This document shows positions 20,512-29,100 of a DNA stretch of 64,000 bases, piece by piece. The stretch lies in NCBI GenBank assembly GCA_964035575.1, contig OZ037922.1:434001-498000 (forward strand). Direction: 5' to 3'. Each line of letters starts with the position of its first letter. Within the stretch, counting starts at the first letter, position 1. This DNA comes from Rhynchopus sp. YZ270_cl-10. Lineage: Eukaryota > Euglenozoa > Diplonemea > Diplonemida > Diplonemidae. The notes beneath the pieces are model-generated. The model saw only the letters and a list, made by a program, of their open reading frames with translations. It was not told the origin of the DNA and ran no database searches. Made by a program: the position numbers and the translations under genes.

Positions 20512-23500
20512 TTACAGCTTCCACACCACAAGGGTGCCGTCACGGCTCACAGTTGCCAGGCGCGTGCCATCGGGGGAGAAGTCCAGGCGTGGCAAGATAG
20601 CAGGTGAGTGTCCCAACAGCTCGTGCAGCACAGACCCGTCGTGTGACCACACCATCACGTCACCCTCGCCCACAGCAGCAATCTTCTGCCCGTTGCGTGA
20701 GAACTTGCTGTCGTACACGATACCGGACGGCAGGCTCAGAGACACACCTTCCACAACACTGCTATCCCAGGGTGAGGTTCCAACATCGTCTCCGTGGCCA
20801 TCACCGCCTCCTCCTGTGCTGTTGCCACCACCATCGCCTCCTGTGTTGCCACCACCATCGCCTCCTGTGTTGCCATCACCGCCTCCTCCTGTGCTGTTGC
20901 CACCACCATCGCCTCCTGTGTTGCCACCACCATCGCCTCCTGTGTTGCCACCACCATCGCCTCCTGTGTTGCCATCACCGCCTCCTCCTGTGCTGTTGCC
21001 ATCACCATCACCTCCTGTGTTGCCACCACCATCACCTCCTGTGTTGCCGTCACCATCACCGCCTCCTCCTGTGCTGTTGCCACCACCATCACCTCCTGTG
21101 TTGCCACCACCATCGCCTCCTGTGTTGCCATCACCGCCTCCTCCTGTGCTGTTGCCATCACCATCACCTCCTGTGTTGCCACCACCATCACCTCCTGTGT
21201 TGCCACCACCATCTCCTCCTGTGTTGCCACCACCATCTCCTCCTGTGTTGCCACCACCATCGCCTCCTGTGTTGCCATCACCGCCTCCTCCTGTGCTGTT
21301 GCCATCACCATCACCTCCTGTGTTGCCATCACCATCACCTCCTGTGTTGCCACCACCATCACCTCCTGTGTTGCCGTCACCATCACCGCCTCCTCCTGTG
21401 CTGTTGCCACCACCATCACCTCCTGTGTTGCCACCACCATCACCTCCTGTGTTGCCACCACCATCACCTCCTGTGTTGCCACCACCATCACCTCCTGTGT
21501 TGCCACCACCATCACCTCCTGTGTTGCCACCACCATCACCTCCTGTGTTGCCACCACCATCGCCTCCTGTGTTGCCGTCACCATCGCCTCCTGTGTTGTC
21601 ATCACCATCACCGCCTCCTCCTGTGCTGTTGCCACCGAATCCATCGAGCAGCTGCGACACAAGGATCGTCCCGTCGCTCATCCCGCGCAGGAGCACGTTC
21701 CCACCAGCAGAGGACGAGAAGGACAGTGCCGTCACACGTACACCCACAGAGGGCAGCTCAACAGCAGACGTCCCGTCCAGGCTCCACACACTCGTCACCT
21801 CGTCCACCTCAGTGCCACGCACTGTCGCAAGGTGTGCACCGTCCACAGAGAACGCCACATCGCGTGCATGGTGGTCGAGCACAGACGACGCCTTCGTCAT
21901 GTCCGAAGAGAGAACGTCGAATATACGGGTGCGGCTGTCGCTTCCACCACCACTCACCGCGTAGCGCCCGTCCCTCGTGAACTCCACACGGTGCACAGGT
22001 GTGCTCCCTGACGCAGACATGTCCATCAGGGTTGCCTCCAGCACACCCGTCGCAGCGTTGCACACAACCACACGCCCACCCTCCCCAGCAAGCGCCACCA
22101 GCTTGTTGTCTGGCGAGAACGCAATGTCGTGCACCTTGAAGTCTGCACATCCCAGCTGCGACACCTGCACACCCGTGCGTGCGTCAAACACACGCACAAC
22201 ACGGTCTGCTGCCCCTGTCGCCACACGACTCCCGTCACCCGAGAACGCCACCGACAGCAGACGTGCAGGGTGTCTCACCTCAAATGCACACGCACGCGAT
22301 GTCCCTTGCCCGCAACGCTGCGGCACTGTGTCCACCCCACACTGCTGCTGCTGTGGAGGAGGTGTCGGTGCTCTGCATTCGTACTGGAAGGCAAGGTACG
22401 ACCTCCCGTAGTGGTACGTGCTTCTGAACTGCACAAACGCAGAACCACGCACCACAAGCTCCACACCCTCGAAGCCAGAGGTGTGTGAGGACCAGTCATG
22501 CTCCAAGGTGAAGTTTGTTTCGTTCCCAGTCCCGGTCCCTGAGCTGTAGATAGACACGTAGGAATGGGAGTACAGCTCAATGTCAGTGAACTTGAGCACA
22601 ACGTCGTAATCACACTCAATGTGCCAGCAATACTTGTAGTGGCTTCTAGAATTCTCGAGGTTCTCGTACCCAGTGCCTGTCAGGTTGCTGTGCTCCTCAC
22701 AGGTGTCGTTCACACCAGGTGCAGGTGTGTGTGGCGCAGGTGTGGGTGGTGCTGGGGTGGTCGCATCCACACACTCGTAGTCGAACTCAAACTCCGACCT
22801 ACCATAGTGGTGAGTGCTTCTGAACTGCACAAATGCAGAACCACTTAGCACAACCTCCACGCGGCTCCAAACGGCCTTCTGGGCGAAGCTCTTCTCCAAG
22901 GTGAAGTCTGTTCCATTTACAGAATTCTTCCCTGTGTACAGGTCCAGGTAGGAATAGGTGTGCAGCTGCATGTTGGCGAACGAGATCACAACATCCTTGT
23001 CACACTCAATGTGCCAGCACTCCGTGTGGTATCTGTCGTAGTTCTGAAAGCTCACATTCCCAGCAGCTTTGTCCCCCAGGTCGTTGTTCTCCTCACAGTT
23101 GTAGTTCACACCAGGTGCAGGTGTGCGTGGCGCAGGTGTGGGTGGTGCTGGGGTGGTCGCATCCACACACACGTAGTCGAACTCAACTCTTGCCCAACCA
23201 CCGTTCAGGTAACCGGTTCTCAACTGCACAAACGCAGAACCGTTCATCACAACCTCCACGGGAGTGTGGGTGCGTTCATTGAAGCTTTTCTTCAAGGTGA
23301 AGTCAGTTCCATTTCCAGAATTCTTCCCTGCGTACAGGTGCAGGTCGGAATAGGTGTTCAGCTGTGTTCTGTTGGAGAACGAGATGACAACATCCTTGTC
23401 ACACTCAATGTGCCAGCACTCCGTGTGGTAGTTGTCGTGGCTCTGAAAGCTCACATTCCCAGTCTTATTGTCCCCCAGGTCGTTGTGCTCATCACAGATG

Positions 23501-24390
23501 TTGTGCACACCAGGTGCACGTGTGCGTGGTTCTGGTACACGTGTGTCCGGTGCAGATGTGGGTGCATCTGTGGGTGGAGTGCACACATAGTCGAACTTAA
23601 GTCTTGACCAACCGTGGCGGGATGTGCTTCTGAACTGCACAACCACAGAACCGGTCAGCACAACATCAGTGCTGCGTGCGTTGTATGGATAAAAGGTCTT
23701 CTCCAAGGTGAAGTCTGTTCCAGTTCCAGAATTCTTCCCCGCGTACAGGTACAGGAAGGAATTGGAGACCAGCTGCATGGTGGAGAACGAGATCACGACC
23801 TCCTTGTCACACTCAATGTGCCAGCACTCCGTGTGGTAGCTGTCGTATTTCTGAAAGTTCACATTCCCAGCAGCTTTGTCCCCCAGGTCGTTGTACTCCT
23901 CACAAACGTGGTTCACACCAGGTGCAGGTGTGCGTGGCGCAGGTGTGGGTGGTGCCGGAGTGGTCGCATCCACACACACGTAGTCGAACTCAAGTCTTGA
24001 CCAACCGTTCAAGTAACCGCCTCTGAAGTGCACAAACACAGAACCACTCAGCACAACATCGGGGGGAGTGCGGTGGCCGGAATTGAAGCTCTTCTCCAAG
24101 GTAAAGTCTGTTCCAATTCCAGAATTCTTCCTTGTGTACAGCTCCAGGTAGGAATAGTGGTACAGCTGCATGTTGGCGAACGAGATGACAACATCCTTGT
24201 CACACTCAATGTGCCAGCACTCCGTGTGGTAGATGTCGTAGTTCTGAAAGTTCACATTCCCTGTCGCATTGTCCCCCAGATAATTGTGCTCCTCACAAAC
24301 GTAGTTCACACCAGGTGCAGGTGTGTGTGGCGCAGGTGTGGTTGCCTCCGCGCCTACACACAGCAGCGCTGCCAAGCATGCGCGCAACAT
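20512..24390 (-). CDS. Secreted CUB-like/WD40 protein A (5 modules)
   Basis: Unbroken 1292-residue product with signal peptide (MLRACLAALLCVGAEA). Five CUB-like modules follow (~25-672). Each starts PGV..(V/I)C(E/D)E, carries CWHIECDKDVVISF and ends F(D/Q)Y(V/E)C. Pro/Thr linkers (ATTPAPPTPAP) separate them. Then comes a WD40 propeller: five blades (~690-915), a Gly/Asn/Asp-rich linker (~917-1199; NTGGDGGG units) and the last two blades, ending DGTLVVWKL. A signal peptide plus a cysteine-rich ectodomain suggests secretion or surface display; no transmembrane segment or GPI signal follows the propeller. CUB modules usually bind protein or carbohydrate, so a recognition or adhesion role is inferred. 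A pyrimidine tract and AG lie upstream of the start. Closest relatives are the next two genes. Confidence 0.9.
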   Translation of the reverse strand: MLRACLAALLCVGAEATTPAPHTPAPGVNYVCEEHNYLGDNATGNVNFQNYDIYHTECWHIECDKDVVISFANMQLYHYSYLELYTRKNSGIGTDFTLEKSFNSGHRTPPDVVLSGSVFVHFRGGYLNGWSRLEFDYVCVDATTPAPPTPAPRTPAPGVNHVCEEYNDLGDKAAGNVNFQKYDSYHTECWHIECDKEVVISFSTMQLVSNSFLYLYAGKNSGTGTDFTLEKTFYPYNARSTDVVLTGSVVVQFRSTSRHGWSRLKFDYVCTPPTDAPTSAPDTRVPEPRTRAPGVHNICDEHNDLGDNKTGNVSFQSHDNYHTECWHIECDKDVVISFSNRTQLNTYSDLHLYAGKNSGNGTDFTLKKSFNERTHTPVEVVMNGSAFVQLRTGYLNGGWARVEFDYVCVDATTPAPPTPAPRTPAPGVNYNCEENNDLGDKAAGNVSFQNYDRYHTECWHIECDKDVVISFANMQLHTYSYLDLYTGKNSVNGTDFTLEKSFAQKAVWSRVEVVLSGSAFVQFRSTHHYGRSEFEFDYECVDATTPAPPTPAPHTPAPGVNDTCEEHSNLTGTGYENLENSRSHYKYCWHIECDYDVVLKFTDIELYSHSYVSIYSSGTGTGNETNFTLEHDWSSHTSGFEGVELVVRGSAFVQFRSTYHYGRSYLAFQYECRAPTPPPQQQQCGVDTVPQRCGQGTSRACAFEVRHPARLLSVAFSGDGSRVATGAADRVVRVFDARTGVQVSQLGCADFKVHDIAFSPDNKLVALAGEGGRVVVCNAATGVLEATLMDMSASGSTPVHRVEFTRDGRYAVSGGGSDSRTRIFDVLSSDMTKASSVLDHHARDVAFSVDGAHLATVRGTEVDEVTSVWSLDGTSAVELPSVGVRVTALSFSSSAGGNVLLRGMSDGTILVSQLLDGFGGNSTGGGGDGDDNTGGDGDGNTGGDGGGNTGGDGGGNTGGDGGGNTGGDGGGNTGGDGGGNTGGDGGGNTGGDGGGNSTGGGGDGDGNTGGDGGGNTGGDGDGNTGGDGDGNSTGGGGDGNTGGDGGGNTGGDGGGNTGGDGGGNTGGDGGGNTGGDGDGNSTGGGGDGNTGGDGGGNTGGDGGGNSTGGGGDGDGNTGGDGGGNTGGDGDGNSTGGGGDGNTGGDGGGNTGGDGGGNTGGDGGGNSTGGGGDGNTGGDGGGNTGGDGGGNSTGGGGDGHGDDVGTSPWDSSVVEGVSLSLPSGIVYDSKFSRNGQKIAAVGEGDVMVWSHDGSVLHELLGHSPAILPRLDFSPDGTRLATVSRDGTLVVWKL
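20793..21645 (-). repeat. 24-bp coding minisatellite (NTGGDGGG linker), gene A
   Basis: Tandem 24-bp units (plus strand CCACCACCATCACCTCCTGT plus GTTG) with interspersed longer units reading NSTGGGGDG. All stay in frame. About 283 residues here, against ~72-76 in genes B and C. The opposite strand gives proline-rich open frames that are shadows. Confidence 0.95.
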
Positions 24391-24675
24391 TGTCTTTTTT
24401 TTGTCTATCTAACAGTGGTTGTTGTGTTATATGCAGGTGGGGAGAGGGGGTTTAACCACTGAGCGACACAGCCCCAAGCCCTGAAGCAGACAGAAGGCCA
24501 TCCATCTGAGGATGGGTCATTCGCAATGACTCAAAAGGCACTTCAAGGGTTGCACGGAGCAGTCCCTATCAATCAACAAGACAGTGGTCCTGCGTGCCCC
24601 GAAGAAGAAGTGCGACAGTGCGAATCACTCCGTTCTACCCATTCCCTATTCAGCATGGTGTGCTGTTCGAGCATG
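24391..24675 (-). promoter_or_regulatory. Upstream region of gene A, conserved upstream of B
   Basis: Almost identical to 31400-31684. Nearest the ATG the minus strand reads AAAAAAAAGACA preceded by CACTGTTAG and a C/T-rich tract (CCCCCTCTCCCCACC), consistent with a splice-acceptor region. A tRNA box-A-like phrase (GTCGCTCAGTGGTTAA) lies near 24450-24470, but no B box or cloverleaf is evident. Confidence 0.5.
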
Positions 24676-25610
24676 AGCACGGTGAGACGTGACAGTGAAG
24701 ATGTGGCCACAGTTGCCTTCCAATATCCTGGTGTGCACACCAAGTTGGGGGGTACCATTTGAGGAATACATGAAGACCAAAAACACAGCGAGAACGCAAA
24801 ACAGGAGTGAATAAAAACCAGGTGGGGGAGAGAGGTGGGGGCGGTATGGTTCCTCTTTATTTTCATAGAGCGAAGTATGGCAAAGTTCTGCAAAGTAGAA
24901 AAAGAACTGTATGTGCACTCCCTCCTCTGGACCTAAGCTTTGCATGTCTGCATTGTGAAACACTGCAGACGGTCACTTTGTGGTCCAGGGTTGTGGGGAA
25001 AATCTATTTCATTTTGTTCCCAAAAAAAACACAAAATCTAAAGCACTGCACCAGCCCATCTCCGAGGAGATGCACACCCAGAAGGACATGGTCGGAGGAC
25101 CACATCGACAACACTGACTGTGCCAGCTTCGTCACAAACCTATATTTCGAGCGATGAAGGGTCTCGTCCGCCCGAAGGTTGATTTAAAAAAACGCTTTGA
25201 TACGATATGGGGGGGAAGGGTTTCAAAGGGAAAAGGAATCAGGGTTGTCGCAAAACAAAAATAAAAAAACTGTTTGCGTCCCCTTGGCTAGGTTTCCGAT
25301 TGCCCGATGGGTTTGTGATAGGTGGTTCACACCAGAATACTGATCAATATAATGGGGGGAAATGTGCATGATCACCAAACATACCCCATGTCCCTCACGG
25401 AATGCAGGAAAGCTACATTTTACGCATGAACTTTAGGGGGAAATTGTAGTGAATTTCATAGATGCAAACACATCAACGAATGAAGTCCCTCCACTCCAGG
25501 TAGTTGTCACGAACGCTGTCGTGGCAGTGAAGTGTGAGACCCATCCAAGCAATGTGTTTTTCCATCCATATCTTTGGGCTTTGCAGTTCTCTTGACTAAT
25601 TAAAATATAG
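24676..25610. repeat. Duplicated spacer, copy 2
   Basis: Close match to 18296-19372 and 31685-32740. Ends AATTAAAATATAG and runs straight into AACAAATAAAG, giving the empty site for the TIR element of copy 1. It lacks the 117-bp family-1 insertion found in copy 3. Confidence 0.92.
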
Positions 25611-25616
25611 AACAAA

Positions 25617-25668
25617 TAAAGAAAAGTTTATAAGATGACTCTAAGCCTCTCGTGCTTAGTCACCTGAG
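25617..25668 (+). repeat. Family-1 hairpin element
   Basis: GAAAAGTTTATAAGATGACT, CTAAGCCTCTCGTGCTTAG, TCACCTGAG. The homologous stretch of spacer copy 1 (around 19758-19770) lacks it, showing a plain A run, so it inserted after duplication. Confidence 0.88.
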
Positions 25669-26050
25669 AAAAAAAGACCTAGCTATAGTGCACTCACAGA
25701 CCATTGTTTAAAAATAACGTTGTTGGATGAATGTGTCTCTCGTACACACACATCTTTATTACCATAGTTACGCGTTTCGTGCTGGAACACGCTGGGTTTG
25801 AAGATGGGCTGTCTCTTCATCACGACGGTTGCTTGTCACCCCCCTTTGCTTGTTTGCAGGGTATGGCACGGGATATTTGCCGCTATTTGCCTCAGTGGCT
25901 GTCACGAAAAGTGTAGGTAAAGTAAGTCCGGGTGAATGTCGGCTTGTAACCAATCAATGCAGGAGCGCCAAGCAGGAGCGGAGGCTCCTTGAATTGCAGA
26001 TGGGGGTAGATGGAACAGTTGTATATGATTGCGCTTAAAAAAAAAAGAAA

Positions 26051-26092
26051 ATTGACTTCAAATACAAAAGTCTGTACCTTTTGGTACAATGA
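26051..26092 (+). repeat. Family-2 short element, variant
   Basis: Orthologous to 20374-20414 within the duplicated 3' flank of genes A and B. Confidence 0.8.
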
Positions 26093-26188
26093 TCGGTGCT
26101 CCGGGCGGACAGTCCACATTTCGTGATTTACATCTGAATAACCACATATTCACACAGCGTTACACCACCCATGCCGGGGCACTCCCTT

Positions 26189-29100
26189 TTACAGCTTCCA
26201 CACCACAAGGGTGCCGTCACGGCTCACAGTTGCCAGGCGCGTGCCATCGGGGGAGAAGTCCAGGCGTGGCAAGATAGCAGGTGAGTGTCCCAACAGCTCG
26301 TGCAGCACAGACCCGTCGTGTGACCACACCATCACGTCACCCCCGCCCACAGCAGCAATCTTCTGCCCGTTGCGTGAGAACTTGCTGTCGTACACGATAC
26401 CGGACGGCAGGCTCAGAGACACACCTTCCACAACACTGCTATCCCAGGGTGAGGTTCCAACATCGTCTCCGTGGCCACCACCACCACCATCACCCCCTGT
26501 GTTGCCGTCACCATCACCTCCTGTGTTGCCATCACCGCCTCCTCTTGTGCTGTTGCCACCACCATCGCCTCCTGTGTTGCCGTCACCATCACCTCCTGTG
26601 TTGCCATCACCGCCTCCTCTTGTGCTGTTGCCACCACCATCGCCTCCTGTGTTGCCACCACCATCACCTCCTGTGCTGTTGCCACCGAATCCATCGAGCA
26701 GCTGCGACACAAGGATCGTCCCGTCGCTCATCCCGCGCAGGAGCACGTTCCCACCAGCAGAGGACGAGAAGGACAGTGCCGTCACACGTACACCCACAGA
26801 GGGCAGCTCAACAGCAGACGTCCCGTCCAGGCTCCACACACTCGTCACCTCGTCCACCTCAGTGCCACGCACTGTCGCAAGGTGTGCACCGTCCACAGAG
26901 AACGCCACGTTGCGTGCATGGTGGTCGAGCACAGACGACGCATTCGTCATGTCCGAAGAGAGAAGGTCGAATATACGGGTGCGGCTGTCGCTTCCACCAC
27001 CACTCACCGCGTAGCGCCCGTCCCTCGTGAACTCCACACGGTGCACAGGTGTGCTCCCTGACGCAGACATGTCCATCAGGGTTGCCTCCAGCACACCCGT
27101 CGCAGCGTTGCACACAACCACACGCCCACCCTCCCCAGCAAGCGCCACCAGCTTGTTGTCTGGCGAGAATGCAATGTCGTGCACCTTGAAGTCTGCACAT
27201 CCCAGCTGCGACACCTGCACACCCGTGCGTGCGTCAAACACACGCACAACACGGTCTGCTGCCCCTGTCGCCACACGACTCCCGTCACCCGAGAACGCCA
27301 CCGACAGCAGACGTGCAGGGTGTCTCACCTCAAATGCACACGCACGCGATGTCCCTTGCCCGCAACGCTGCGGCACTGTGTCCACCCCACACTGCTGCTG
27401 CTGTGGAGGAGGTGTCGGTGCTCTGCATTCGTACTGGAAGGCAAGGTACGACCTCCCGTAGTGGTACGTGCTTCTGAACTGCACAAACGCAGAACCACGC
27501 ACCACAAGCTCCACACCCTCGAAGCCAGAGGTGTGTGAGGACCAGTCATGCTCCAAGGTGAAGTTTGTTTCGTTCCCAGTCCCGGTCCCTGAGCTGTAGA
27601 TAGACACGTAGGAATGGGAGTACAGCTCAATGTCAGTGAACTTGAGCACAACGTCGTAATCACACTCAATGTGCCAGCAATACTTGTAGTGGCTTCTAGA
27701 ATTCTCGAGGTTCTCGTACCCAGTGCCTGTCAGGTTGCTGTGCTCCTCACAGGTGTAGTTCACACCAGGTGCAGGTGTGCGTGGCGCAGGTGTGGGTGGT
27801 GCTGGAGTGGTCGCATCCACGCACTCGTAGTCGAACTCAAGTCTTGACCAACCGTCGTGGGGACCACTTCTGAACTGCACAAACACAGAACCACTCAGTA
27901 CAACATCGTCACCTGGTGTGCCCTCATTGTACTGGAACGTACGCTGTAAGGCGAAGTCTGTGCCGTTGCCGGATTCATTCCCTGATGTGTATAGGTACAG
28001 GTAGGAATAGTACAGCTGCATGGTGGAGAACGAGATCACGACCTCCTCGTCACACTCAATGTGCCAGCACTCCGTGTGGTGGATGTCGTAGTTCTGAAAG
28101 CTCACGTTCCCTGTCGCATTGTCCCCCAGGTCGTTGTGCTCATCACAGATGTGGTTCACACCAGGTGCAGCTGTGTGTGGCGCGGCTGCGGGTGGTGCTG
28201 GAGTGGTCGCATCCACGCACACGTAGTCGAACTCAAGTCTTGACCAACCGTAGTAGAAACCGCTTCTGAACTGCACAAACACAGAACCACTCAGTACAAC
28301 ATCGTCACCTGGTGTGCCCTCATTGTACTGGAACGCACGCTGTAAGGCGAAGTCTGTTTCATTTCCAGAATCCTTCCCTGTGTACAGGTACAGGTAGGAT
28401 TCGTAGAACAGCTGCATGTTGGCGAACGAGATCACAACATCCTTGTCACACTCAATGTGCCAGCACTCCGTGTGGTAGATGTCGTAGTTCTGAAAGCTCA
28501 CATTCCCAGTCTTATTGTCCCCCAGGTCGTTGTGCTCATCACAGATGTAGTTCACACCGGGTGCAGCTGTGTCCGGTGTCACACACTCGTAGTCGAACCT
28601 CAATTCCGACTTACCACCGTAGTAAGTGCTTCTGAACTGCACAAATGCAGAACCACTTAGCACAACCTCCACGCGGCTCCAAACGGCCTTCTGGGCGAAG
28701 CTCTTCTCCAAGGTGAAGTCTGTTCCATTTACAGAATTCTTCCCTGTGTACAGGTCCAGGTAGGAATAGGTGTTCAGCCGTATGATGTCGAACGTGATCA
28801 CAACATGCTTGTCACACTCAATGTGCCAGCACTCCGTGTGGTATCTGTCGTAGTTCTGAAAGCTCACATTCCCAGCAGCTTTGTCCCCCAGGTCGTTGTT
28901 CTCCTCACAAGCGTGGTTCACACCAGGTGCAGGTGTGCGTGGCGCAGGTGTGGGTGGTGCTGGAGTGGTCGCATCCACACACACGTAGTCGAACTCAAGT
29001 CTTGAATTATCGTAGTCCCCATCGGTTCTCAACATCACAAACGCAGAACCACTCAGCACAACCTCCACGGGAGTGCGGGCGCCGGATGTGAAGCTCTTCT

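Larger units (their letters stand above)
24391..26188. other. Spacer between CUB-WD40 genes A and B
   Basis: Non-coding. Holds the upstream region of A (24391-24675, duplicated upstream of B), duplicated spacer copy 2, a family-1 element (25621), family-2 (26051) and ~260 unique bases (25790-26050). No gene is seen. Confidence 0.65.

Noticed and set aside
20534-21964. 476-residue proline-rich plus-strand frame, and sister frames in genes B and C
   Set aside because: Antisense shadows of the Gly/Asn linker and WD40 coding sequence.
24440-24480. tRNA box-A-like phrase GTCGCTCAGTGGTTAA on the minus strand (also 31450-31490)
   Set aside because: No B box, anticodon arm or acceptor stem can be built around it.
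24807-25157. Plus-strand frame ending TNLYFER, with relatives in the other two spacers
   Set aside because: Indels between copies break the frame and it has no domain; conservation is explained by spacer duplication.
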